From contig NZ_KB907338.1 in assembly GCF_000381985.1 (NCBI RefSeq), positions 372,001 through 436,000 of the forward strand: a stretch of DNA of 64,000 nt, given 5' to 3'. The translations under genes and the position numbers were made by a program. The DNA comes from Novispirillum itersonii subsp. itersonii ATCC 12639 (GTDB lineage Bacteria; Pseudomonadota; Alphaproteobacteria; Rhodospirillales; Rhodospirillaceae). Numbering within the stretch: position 1 is the first letter of the stretch; each line of letters starts with the position of its first letter. A model generated the notes under the pieces. It ran no database searches and was not told the origin of the DNA. It saw nothing but the letters and a program-made list of their open reading frames with translations. Positions 52,160 through 59,171 of this stretch are shown piece by piece.

Positions 52160-52918
52160 ATGAACAACCGTTACGGAACGCTGGCGTCGTTGGTCTATAC
52201 TCTGGATAAGCCGGTCGGGCGTTCCTTCGGCGATGTGGAGTATTATCAGCAGCGCCTTGGCGGGACCGAGGGGCTGATTCTGGAGCCTGCTGTCGGCAAC
52301 GGTCGCGTTTATGTGCCGTTGCTCGAGGCCGGTTTCCCGGTTGAGGGGTTCGATGCGTCTGACGAAATGCTGGGGTACTGCCGGGATGCGTGCGCGAAGA
52401 GGAACCTTTCTGCCAGCGTGACGCGGCAGACATTCGAAGACTTCGCCTATGACAAAAGCTTTGCCGCCGTCATCATCCCGGCGGGGTCGTTTCAGCTGAT
52501 CACCGAGACGGCATCTGCCATCGCTGTGCTCCGCCGGTTTTATGCGTGTATGGCCCCCGGCGCGAAACTGATGATAGACCTTGATCCGATCGGCAGTTTC
52601 TTTGGGCCGGCCAGTTCGGTTCGGCGGTGGAAAACAGAGGCCGGGGATCTGCTGACACTGACGGATCATCGGGGGGAAACCGATTACGTCGCGCAGACCA
52701 CACTAAGCTATCTGCGGTATGAGCTCTGGCGGGATGGGGGCCTTGTGGCATCGGAGCTGGATTTGTTTAAGCTGCGGTGGTGGGGCGTCGATGAGTTTTC
52801 GATGGCGTTGCAGCGTGCCGGTTTTGTCGATGTCGTGGCCTCGGGCAATTACCAGCATCAAAGGGCACCGCGCAACGATGATGAGGTTATCACCTTCGAG
52901 GCGGTGCGGCCCGCGTAA
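52160..52918 (+). CDS. Class I SAM-dependent methyltransferase
   Basis: 252 residues. Motif I is ILEPAVGNGRVYVPLLEAG (about residues 39-57) and the acidic motif II is EGFDASDEML. The central motif is VIIPAGSFQLI, with a C-terminal seven-stranded-sheet ending AGFVDVVASGNY. It resembles small-molecule methyltransferases of the Methyltransf_25 group; it has no DNA-target NPPY/DPPY motif. It is bracketed by two copies of the 72-bp repeat, so it may have been inserted as a unit. The ATG at 52160 fits the family start; an upstream GTG exists at 52121. Confidence 0.85.
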   Translation: MNNRYGTLASLVYTLDKPVGRSFGDVEYYQQRLGGTEGLILEPAVGNGRVYVPLLEAGFPVEGFDASDEMLGYCRDACAKRNLSASVTRQTFEDFAYDKSFAAVIIPAGSFQLITETASAIAVLRRFYACMAPGAKLMIDLDPIGSFFGPASSVRRWKTEAGDLLTLTDHRGETDYVAQTTLSYLRYELWRDGGLVASELDLFKLRWWGVDEFSMALQRAGFVDVVASGNYQHQRAPRNDDEVITFEAVRPA

Positions 52919-52944
52919 CCCTGCCTGACGGGGGCCGGAAGGCG

Positions 52945-53016
52945 GGATCCAAGGGCCATTGGCCCTTGGCGGGTGTGGGCAGCGCCCATAAGCAGGCGCA
53001 ACAGCCCACACCCCCG
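52945..53016 (+). repeat. 72-bp structured direct repeat, copy 2
   Basis: Same orientation as copy 1 at 51921, six substitutions, no gap. The central hairpin arms are preserved although the loop base differs (CATTGG instead of CAATGG). It ends eight bases before the ACR3 stop codon, so it may also act as a terminator. Confidence 0.9.
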
Positions 53017-53023
53017 TCACCCT

Positions 53024-54046
53024 TTATCGCCGCTCGTACCACCCCTTGCTGGCGGTGACGATTTTGACGACGGAGAGCATCACCGGCACTTCCACCAGCA
53101 CGCCGACGACGGTGGCAAGCGCCGCGCCGGAGGACAGGCCGAACAGGCTGATGGCGGCGGCGACGGCGAGTTCGAAGAAGTTAGACGCCCCGATCAGCGC
53201 ACCGGGGGCGGCGACGCACCACGCGACGCCAAAGCGGCGGGACAGCCAGTAGGCCAGACCGGCGTTGAAATACACCTGAATCAGGATCGGTACCGCCAGC
53301 AGGGCGATGATCAGCGGCTGGGCCAGCACCTGTTCGCCCTGAAAGCCGAACAGCAGCACCAGTGTGGACAGCAGCGCCAGCAGCGATGCCGGGTGCAGGC
53401 GGGCCAGCACGGCGGCAAGGGCGGTGTCTCCGCCCCGGCGCAGCAGGGCGCGCCGCCACAGCTGGGCGACGACCACCGGCAGCACGATATACAGCAGCAC
53501 CGACAGCAGCAGGGTCGCCCACGGCACGGTGACGGCGGCAACGCCGAGCAGCAGCCCGACCAGCGGGGCGAAGGCGAAGACCATGATCAGGTCGTTCACC
53601 GCCACCTGTGTCAGGGTGTAGTGGGGTTCGCCGCCGCACAGGCGCGACCACACGAAGACCATGGCGGTGCAGGGGGCGGCGGCCAGCAGGATCAGCCCGG
53701 CGATGTAGCTGTCGATCTGGTCGGCGGGCAGCCACGGGCGGAACAGGGTGGCGATGAACAGCCAGCCGAGCAGCGCCATCGAGAACGGCTTGACCGCCCA
53801 GTTGATGACCAGCGTGATGGTCATGCCTTTCCAGTGCTCGCGCACATGGCCAAGGGCGCTGAAGTCGATTTTCAGCAGCATCGGCACGATCATCAGCCAG
53901 ATCAGGGCGGCGACCGGCAGGTTGACCTGCGCCACCTCCTGCGCGGCGATGGTCTGGAACACCCCGGGGAAAAGATGGCCAAGGCTCAGCCCGGCGACGA
54001 TGCACAGGCCGACCCACAGGGACAGATACCGTTCAAACAGGCTCAT
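53024..54046 (-). CDS. ACR3-family arsenite efflux permease
   Basis: Extrudes arsenite across the inner membrane. 340 residues, ten hydrophobic helices. The ACR3 hallmark cysteine lies in LLAAAPCTAMVFVWSRL, with VNDLIMVFAFAPLVGLLLG and APGALIGASNFFELAVA further on. It belongs to ACR3, not ArsB. The ATG at 54046 is two bases after the arsN2::arsC stop, with a GGAGG ribosome site inside the end of that gene. Last gene of the ars operon. Confidence 0.95.
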   Translation of the reverse strand: MSLFERYLSLWVGLCIVAGLSLGHLFPGVFQTIAAQEVAQVNLPVAALIWLMIVPMLLKIDFSALGHVREHWKGMTITLVINWAVKPFSMALLGWLFIATLFRPWLPADQIDSYIAGLILLAAAPCTAMVFVWSRLCGGEPHYTLTQVAVNDLIMVFAFAPLVGLLLGVAAVTVPWATLLLSVLLYIVLPVVVAQLWRRALLRRGGDTALAAVLARLHPASLLALLSTLVLLFGFQGEQVLAQPLIIALLAVPILIQVYFNAGLAYWLSRRFGVAWCVAAPGALIGASNFFELAVAAAISLFGLSSGAALATVVGVLVEVPVMLSVVKIVTASKGWYERR

Positions 54047-54048
54047 GA

Positions 54049-54948
54049 TCAGCCTCCGGTGCCGGGGGTCACGCGGTTTCCGGCGGCGTCGATCACCACT
54101 TCGCCGTCTTCCTTGGTGAAGGGGCCCTGCTGCGGGTCGGGCAGAATATCCAGCACCGCTTCCGACGGGCGGCACAGCCGCACCCCCAGCGGGGTGACGA
54201 CGATCGGCCGGTTGATCAGGATCGGGTGGGTGACCATCGCGTCAATCAGGGCATCCTCCGACACCGCCGGGTCATCCAGCCCCAGCTCGGCGTAAGGGGT
54301 GCCTTTCTGGCGGATCACGTCGCGCACCGGGGTGCCGATGCGGGCGATCAGGTCGCGCAGGGTGGCGCGGTCGGGCGGGGTCAGCAGGTATTCAATCACC
54401 TCCGGCTCCACGCCGCTGTTGCGGATCAGGGCCAGTGTGTTGCGCGACGTGCCGCAGGCGGGGTTGTGATAGATGGTGATGTTGGTCATGGAAGGGGGAT
54501 CCGTGGGGCGGGCCATCAGCACGGCACTGGCCGGGCAGAGGGCGGAAAACTGGGCGCTGTCCGTCACCACTGCCGGGGCGGCGGTGCGGTCATGGGCGAC
54601 AAAACCAAGGCGGCGGAAGAAGCCGTCGGCGGTGGTGGTCAGCAGCCACAGGCGGCAGAGGCCGAGAGTGTGGCGGGCCTCTGCTGTCAGGGCGGCGATC
54701 AGCGCGCTGCCGTCCCCCAGTCCGCGCCGGGCGGGCAGAATGACGACGGAGCGTAACAGGCCGTCGTGCGGGCTGGCGGCGGAGTATTCCACCCCGCCGT
54801 AGCCGACCGGCACGCCGTCGCGGCGGGCGGCCCAGAACATCCGGCCCGGCAGGCCGATGTCATCGGCAGGCAGTCCGGCGGCGGTCAGGGCGGCGGCCAG
54901 ATCCGGCAGGTCTGCCGCGTCCAGCCGGGTCAGGGTCAGGCCGCCCAT
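54049..54948 (-). CDS. Fused ArsN2-like N-acetyltransferase and ArsC arsenate reductase
   Basis: 299 residues in one frame. Residues 1 to about 153 are a GNAT domain of the ArsN2 type (LRSVVILPARRGLGDGSALI as acetyl-CoA loop, then FFRRLGFVAHDR). Residues 154-299 are a glutaredoxin-linked ArsC (IYHNPACGTSRNT with the catalytic Cys, ILINRPIVVTPLGVRLCRP with the arsenate-binding Arg residues). No stop separates them, and the internal ATG at 54489 lacks a ribosome site (its upstream is C-rich), so a fusion protein is expected. ArsC reduces arsenate; ArsN-type enzymes acetylate amino-arsenicals. Starts four bases after the arsI stop. Confidence 0.88.
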   Translation of the reverse strand: MGGLTLTRLDAADLPDLAAALTAAGLPADDIGLPGRMFWAARRDGVPVGYGGVEYSAASPHDGLLRSVVILPARRGLGDGSALIAALTAEARHTLGLCRLWLLTTTADGFFRRLGFVAHDRTAAPAVVTDSAQFSALCPASAVLMARPTDPPSMTNITIYHNPACGTSRNTLALIRNSGVEPEVIEYLLTPPDRATLRDLIARIGTPVRDVIRQKGTPYAELGLDDPAVSEDALIDAMVTHPILINRPIVVTPLGVRLCRPSEAVLDILPDPQQGPFTKEDGEVVIDAAGNRVTPGTGG

Positions 54949-54952
54949 TCTG

Positions 54953-55462
54953 TCAGCAGCAGCCGGAGGACGGGGCGCAGCAGGAGGATTCTGCCTTCTG
55001 TGCGGCGGCGGCAATCTTTTCGGCGCTCGGCACGCAGCAGGCGGAGGCTTCCGCCGTGTCGCCGGACGGGCGGATCATGCTGCTGTCGCCGTAGGTGGTG
55101 CTTTCGCCGGTGGTCAGGAAAGTTTCCCACGGCAGGCCGGACGGATCGGTGATCCACGCCTTTTCCGAGCGGGCGTAACAGCAGGTGGTGGCCCCTTCTT
55201 CCAGCACCGGGCCCTCGGCGTCTTTCAGGCGGGACCAGACGTCGGTCAGTTCGTCGGCGGTTTCGGCCTGAATGCCAAGATGTTCCAGCCCCGGCATGGC
55301 GTTGCCACGGGCGCTGATGGCGAAGTTGACGCGGGGGTCTTCCAGCATCCACTTGGCGTAGTCGTCTTTCAGCACGGTCGGCTGAGCGGCGAACAGGGTG
55401 GAATAAAAGCGGACCGACTGATCGAGGTCGGCAACGGTGACGTGGACGTGCAGACGTTTCAT
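54953..55462 (-). CDS. arsI: ArsI/CadI-type VOC protein (C-As lyase-like)
   Basis: 169 residues of the glyoxalase/VOC fold. HVHVTVADLDQSVRFYS at the start, LEHLGIQAETADEL in the middle and DPSGLPWETFLT supply the metal His/Glu ligands. The vicinal cysteine pair TTCCYARSE is the arsenic-binding site of ArsI, which cleaves the C-As bond of trivalent organoarsenicals; CadI-like proteins share the fold. The C-terminal tail is rich in Cys pairs (SCCAPSSGCC). Its ATG overlaps the arsR stop (ATGA). Confidence 0.88.
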   Translation of the reverse strand: MKRLHVHVTVADLDQSVRFYSTLFAAQPTVLKDDYAKWMLEDPRVNFAISARGNAMPGLEHLGIQAETADELTDVWSRLKDAEGPVLEEGATTCCYARSEKAWITDPSGLPWETFLTTGESTTYGDSSMIRPSGDTAEASACCVPSAEKIAAAAQKAESSCCAPSSGCC

Positions 55463-55818
55463 TCTCTCTCATCTTTCTTGATGGCCGGTCCCTCAGGGGG
55501 CGGGCAGCAGGGGGCTTCCGCCGTGCCGCAGGGGGTACCGGCGCAGCAGTTCTCGGTCAGGAAGGCGATCAGCCCGTTCATCACCGCAAATGCGGCGCTG
55601 TAGATAACAAACCGGCCTTCCTGCCGGGCGGTGATCAGCCCGGCGTGGCTGAGTTCCTTCAGGTGGAAGGACAGCGACGACGGGGCAATTCCGCTGGCGG
55701 CGGCGATTTTTCCGGCGGGCATCCCATCCGGCCCGGCCTGCACCAGCAGGCGGAAAACGGTCAGGCGGGAGTCCTGTGCCAGAGCGGCGAGGGCGGTGAC
55801 GGCGTTTTTCTGTTCCAT
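55459..55818 (-). CDS. arsR: ArsR-family arsenic-responsive repressor
   Basis: 119 residues. It has a winged helix with the recognition helix SGIAPSSLSFHLKELSHAGLI and wing ARQEGRFVIYSAAF. The metalloid-binding cysteines are near the C terminus (NCCAGTPCGT, then APCCPPP). This is the group of ArsR proteins with a C-terminal As(III) site rather than the alpha-3 CxC. First gene of the four-gene ars operon. The start codon is inside the operator palindrome. Confidence 0.92.
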   Translation of the reverse strand: MEQKNAVTALAALAQDSRLTVFRLLVQAGPDGMPAGKIAAASGIAPSSLSFHLKELSHAGLITARQEGRFVIYSAAFAVMNGLIAFLTENCCAGTPCGTAEAPCCPPPEGPAIKKDERE

Positions 55819-55842
55819 ATTTCAACGATAATCGAAATATGG
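55815..55842 (-). promoter_or_regulatory. ArsR operator overlapping the arsR start codon
   Basis: CCATATTTC and GAAATATGG are perfect nine-base arms with a ten-base centre containing CGATAATCG. This resembles the ATTTCGAT..ATCGAAAT type of ArsR boxes. The arsR ATG lies inside the proximal arm. No ribosome site fits between, so initiation may be leaderless or weak. Confidence 0.75.
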
Positions 55843-55870
55843 AGCAACGCAAGCGGAAAGTACAGACGCA

Positions 55871-55902
55871 ACAGCCCGCCCCCTGGGGAAGGGGCGGGCT
55901 GT
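55871..55902. terminator. Hairpin terminator between arsR promoter and the BigR-like gene
   Basis: ACAGCCCGCCCC and GGGGCGGGCTGT form a perfect 12-base stem around CTGGGGAA. It lies 45 bases after the stop of the upstream minus-strand BigR-like gene. The T tract is poor. Confidence 0.6.
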
Positions 55903-55946
55903 CAGGAGGGAGTCTGTCCGCCGGTCAGGCAGACTGAACGGATCGG

Positions 55947-56303
55947 TTATGCCGTGGCGGCGACGCCTTCGGCAAGGGTGGCGTTGCTGTTGGCGGTGCT
56001 GTCCGGGGTGCAGTACAGGTCATAGAGGGTGTTGATGACCGTGCTGGCCTCTTTACCCTTCAGACTGTAGAAAATCGTCTGGGCGCTGCGCCGGGTCTTA
56101 ACCAGATCGTCGCGGCGCAGGCGTGCCAGATGCTGCGACAGTGCCGACTGGCTTAGGCCAACCAGCTTTTCCAGTTCACCGACGCACTTCTCCCCTGCGC
56201 CCAGCTGGCAGAGGACCATCAGCCGGTGTTCGTTGCTCATTGCCTTCAGGAGTGCGCTGGCCCGGCGCGCATTGTCCTGAAGCGTTTCCAGATCTGCTTC
56301 CAT
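55947..56303 (-). CDS. ArsR-family BigR/SqrR-like persulfide-sensing repressor
   Basis: 118 residues. Winged helix with SNEHRLMVLCQLGAGEKCV, the recognition helix GLSQSALSQHLARLRRD and wing KTRRSAQTIFYSLKG. Cys32 and Cys98 (NTLYDLYC) are 66 residues apart and sit in the same structural places as the two cysteines that form a tetrasulfide in BigR/SqrR; Cys40 is extra. Those regulators derepress sulfide-detoxifying genes. No such target is adjacent. A palindrome 59 bases upstream is a likely autoregulatory site. Confidence 0.82.
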   Translation of the reverse strand: MEADLETLQDNARRASALLKAMSNEHRLMVLCQLGAGEKCVGELEKLVGLSQSALSQHLARLRRDDLVKTRRSAQTIFYSLKGKEASTVINTLYDLYCTPDSTANSNATLAEGVAATA

Positions 56304-56993
56304 GTTGTCTGCTCTGAGTCATAATTTTGTTGCGCGGGTTGATCCCGCGTTTTGAGAGTGTCTCTTATCTTATAAGAGGCATATCGGAATCCACTAGAAA
56401 ATTTGTATATGATCGTTTGATCTCGGGGCGGATGTTCTCAGGAAGATCGCCGCATTTATGGTCTTTTCATTGGAAAAAGAAGAATAGGACGGCAGAACAT
56501 TCTTTTAATGAACGCCGTCTATTAAGGTATGGGATTGATTTTTCTGCCCGGAAGGGGCCTGACCGGATGGTCAGGGTGGTTTCGCGTATTAATTGTCTGA
56601 CAATGTTGGGGAGGCTCACGCAATATTAAAACCGATCAAAACAGCGATTTTGAGCCGGTAAAAAAATACCCGCAAAAAAACTGTCGCAGGTCCGGGCGCG
56701 GGCCTATACTGGGAGTCTGCCCGGATCAGGGGAGCAATCATAACAAAAACAGCCGGGACCGGTCTTAATCCATCCGTTGGGGTGGGGCATTCTGCCGACA
56801 TCAGGCAGGGGGCGGCTGACCCGGGTGGTACTAGGGTGTGCGGGGATTGGGATGTCCGCCGGTCCGTCTGGCCGGGGGGCCCGGAGTCTCCGCCGGAGTC
56901 AGGTAATGTCCGCCGGGCGGGGCCGTGTCACCACGGGCTGCCGGGGCCGGGCATGCCGGGGGAAACGACAGACCGGAAAGGCGTCCCGCGTTC
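56304..56993. other. 690-bp gene-free region, AT-rich on its left half
   Basis: No gene is supported. The left 350 bases are AT-rich relative to neighbours. They contain the BigR-like operator, an inverted repeat GACGGC...GCCGTC (near 56490-56520) and a short palindrome TTGTC-T-GACAA at 56593-56603. A 100-codon frame at 56327 has only a TTG start, runs through the operator and resembles nothing. A possible promoter -10 TATACT is at 56705-56710. The right part is GC-rich without coding signal. Confidence 0.5.
56362..56378. promoter_or_regulatory. Palindromic operator candidate for the BigR-like repressor
   Basis: CTCTTAT-CTT-ATAAGAG is a perfect seven-base inverted repeat, AT-rich, 59 bases before the repressor start codon. 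Position and composition suit autoregulation by a BigR/SqrR-type protein. Confidence 0.55.
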
Positions 56994-57923
56994 ATGAGCA
57001 CGTTGCTGATTACCCATCACGATTGTATCGAACACGCCCCGGGCGATTACCACCCGGAGCATCCCGACCGCCTGCGGGGCGTAATGCGGATGCTGGAGAG
57101 CGAAGACTTTATGCTGCTGCACCGCGATCAGGCCCCGCATGCCGATCACGAGCAGCTGCTGCGGGTGCATCCGCTGTCTTATATTGAAGAGATCATGGAT
57201 ATGGTGCCGCGCGAAGGCATCCATTCCATCGACGGCGACACCACCCTGTCGCCGAAAACCGGCGAGGCGGCGCTGCGCTCTGCCGGGGGGGTCTGTGCGG
57301 CGGTTGATGCGGTTGCCCGGAAAGAGGTGCGCAATGCCTTTGTCGCCGTCCGTCCGCCGGGCCACCATGCCGAGCGGTCCCGGGCGATGGGCTTCTGCTT
57401 TTTCAACAACGCCGCCGTCGGGGCCTATCATGCCCGCGCCGTCTACGGGTTGCAGAAGGTGGCGGTGGTGGACTGGGATGTACACCACGGCAACGGCACC
57501 CAGCATATTTTCTGGGATGATGCAGACGCCTTTTATGCCTCGACCCATCAATACCCGCTGTGGCCGGGCACCGGGGCGGCGGATGAGTGCGGGGCGTACA
57601 ACAACATCGTCAACTGTCCGCTGCCTGCCGGGGCCGGGGGGGCAGAGTTCCGGGCGGCAATGACGGAAAAGGTGCTGCCGGCGCTGCGGGCCTTTAACCC
57701 CGATATCCTGTTCATTTCCGCCGGGTTTGATGCCCATGGCCGTGACCCGATGGCCAACATGCGCCTGACCGTCGCCGATTTTGTCTGGGCGACGGAAGAG
57801 CTGATGCAGGTCGCCGCCGACTGCTGCGAGGAGCGGGTGGTGTCGGTGATGGAAGGGGGCTACGACATTGTCGCGCTGGCCGCCTGCGTTGCCGCCCATG
57901 TGCGGAAGCTGATGGGGGTATAG
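56994..57923 (+). CDS. Histone deacetylase superfamily amidohydrolase
   Basis: 309 residues. Zinc-dependent deacetylase fold with the His dyad (VRPPGHHAERSRAMGFCFFN), metal ligands in VVDWDVHHGNGTQ and ISAGFDAHGRDP, and the STHQYPLWPGTG loop. The family includes acetylpolyamine amidohydrolases, AcuC-like and class II HDAC-like bacterial enzymes; motifs here fit the HDAH/class II-like group. Substrate unknown. ATG at 56994 (MSTLLITHHDC) fits the family; the frame upstream is non-homologous. Confidence 0.93.
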   Translation: MSTLLITHHDCIEHAPGDYHPEHPDRLRGVMRMLESEDFMLLHRDQAPHADHEQLLRVHPLSYIEEIMDMVPREGIHSIDGDTTLSPKTGEAALRSAGGVCAAVDAVARKEVRNAFVAVRPPGHHAERSRAMGFCFFNNAAVGAYHARAVYGLQKVAVVDWDVHHGNGTQHIFWDDADAFYASTHQYPLWPGTGAADECGAYNNIVNCPLPAGAGGAEFRAAMTEKVLPALRAFNPDILFISAGFDAHGRDPMANMRLTVADFVWATEELMQVAADCCEERVVSVMEGGYDIVALAACVAAHVRKLMGV

Positions 57924-57992
57924 GGGGCAGTGCTGTCTTGAATGACAGCGGGAATTATTTTATGAACGCATCCCATGGATGTGGGGTGCGGT

Positions 57993-58502
57993 ATGCCATA
58001 TGTTTCAGTCCTGACGCCGGAATGGCAGGTTTCTGCCACCGGACTGACATTATTGGATGGAGAATTTATCGTCCGGATTCCGGTCGCGGTAGATGAGGAG
58101 ACGAAAGCAGTTCTGTCTGTTTTCGTCTGCCTGTCTCCGGAGCCCGGTTTTGCCCCCGATGGTTATGAACTGGTGTTTAATCTGGTGGAAAGCGGCGGCG
58201 ATGATGACGACCGTTATTTCTCGGATGGCAGGGAGACCCGCAGGCTGATCTCTGATCCGGTTCAGCGGGCAATGATCCTTAGAGTGATCTGCGAGGCCGT
58301 GAGTATGGTGCTGTCCAAGGCTCAGCCACGGCGCATCACCATGATGACAATGCAGCCGAATTTGCCTGACAAGGCTTTGACGAAATATGATTGTCTGGCG
58401 ATGGTGATGACCTCAAAGGGGTATATCGGCGGGCGCTGCGATCCCTATCAGGGGTTGCGGATCTGGATTTTTGAAAATGGCAAGGCCCTTGAATGCCCCT
58501 GA
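57993..58502 (+). CDS. Uncharacterised protein, first of a two-gene pair
   Basis: 169 residues (175 if the ATG at 57975 is used; the 57993 start has the better GTGGGGTG ribosome site). The sequence is mixed alpha/beta, acidic in the middle (ESGGDDDDRYF). It has a helix DPVQRAMILRVICEAVSMVL and then RRITMMTMQPNLPDKALTKY, ending GLRIWIFENGKA. I do not recognise a family. It is followed 43 bases later by a 61-codon gene on the same strand, an arrangement that recalls toxin-antitoxin or immunity pairs without proof. Confidence 0.65.
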   Translation: MPYVSVLTPEWQVSATGLTLLDGEFIVRIPVAVDEETKAVLSVFVCLSPEPGFAPDGYELVFNLVESGGDDDDRYFSDGRETRRLISDPVQRAMILRVICEAVSMVLSKAQPRRITMMTMQPNLPDKALTKYDCLAMVMTSKGYIGGRCDPYQGLRIWIFENGKALECP

Positions 58503-58545
58503 GGGCAGGCTTAGACTAACGTTATGTAGATTGGAGTGGACTGTC

Positions 58546-58731
58546 ATGACCGCGATACTGCCGAGGGATAAACAGATTGAGCTGATGGTCGGTGCCGCCG
58601 ATCGCGCTGCTGCCCGTATTGCGCGCTGGCAGAAAGATACCGGGGTGAAGGCGGTGCTGGCGGAAGCCCCGGTGCGCAGTGCCTCAACCACGGTTGTCGG
58701 TCGGACTGACCGCAAACTTGCGGCTGGGTGA
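58546..58731 (+). CDS. Small uncharacterised protein, second of the pair
   Basis: 61 residues, one predicted helix (RDKQIELMVGAADRAAARIA) and a basic, Ser/Thr/Val-rich tail. The ATG at 58546 follows a GGAGTGGA ribosome site. No family is recognised. It ends before a strong terminator, so the pair forms its own unit. Confidence 0.55.
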   Translation: MTAILPRDKQIELMVGAADRAAARIARWQKDTGVKAVLAEAPVRSASTTVVGRTDRKLAAG

Positions 58732-58774
58732 GGGCAGGCTCCTGCTCCGGCGGGGCTGAAGGCTGAAAAAACAG

Positions 58775-58805
58775 ACGGGGCAGCCGCCGGGCCGCCCCGT
58801 TTTGT
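58775..58805. terminator. Rho-independent terminator
   Basis: ACGGGGC and GCCCCGT flank a GC-rich loop, followed by TTTTGTC on the plus strand; the minus strand meets a T-rich run as well. It separates the small-gene pair from the convergent 77-residue gene. Confidence 0.75.
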
Positions 58806-58843
58806 CTTGGTCCCCTTCGCTGACATCCTTGCTCTTGAATCTT

Positions 58844-59077
58844 TCAGGGGGCCTTGAGGCGCTTGTGGGCTTCGGTCAGGATCCGTTTGTTGAGGATCTT
58901 GACATCGCCCACCATCAGCAGGCGCAGATCGCGGACGATGTATTCGGCCAGATCCGCGTCGGAAATATCATCGCCGGGAATATCCAGCCGGAAGTCCTGC
59001 CCCTGCAGGCCGCCGCCGTTGCTGAAGGTGATGGCAAAATCAAAACACACACGATGGTCGGGGCTGGGGCTGGGCAT
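58844..59077 (-). CDS. Small conserved-looking protein of unknown function
   Basis: 77 residues. A beta-rich start (HRVCFDFAITFSNGGGLQG) is followed by DFRLDIPGDDISDADLAEY and a basic helix (ILNKRILTEAHKRL). Soluble, no signal. The ATG at 59077 has a GGAGA ribosome site. I recall similar short proteins in other proteobacteria but cannot name a function. Divergent from the LysR gene at 59172. Confidence 0.7.
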   Translation of the reverse strand: MPSPSPDHRVCFDFAITFSNGGGLQGQDFRLDIPGDDISDADLAEYIVRDLRLLMVGDVKILNKRILTEAHKRLKAP

Positions 59078-59171
59078 GGTCTGTCTCCTGCGCAAAAGGG
59101 CTTGCCTCTGCGGTGATACGGCGTTTCAATACATAAGAAAATCTGATTAATTTTATCGCAGTGATAATAAA

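Noticed and set aside
47937-53016. CRISPR array or integron from the repeats in the island
   Set aside because: Repeats are few, unevenly spaced and palindromic, with no spacer periodicity, cas genes or integrase.
52973-54295. 440-codon open frame opposite ACR3
   Set aside because: Gln/Gly/Asp-rich shadow of a clear transporter gene.
54936-55472. Alternative frame over arsI
   Set aside because: The VOC motifs and Cys pairs are in the other minus-strand frame (54953-55462); this frame is Arg-rich without motifs.
56327-56629. 100-codon frame in the AT-rich gap
   Set aside because: Only a TTG start, it covers the probable BigR-like operator, and its composition looks non-coding.
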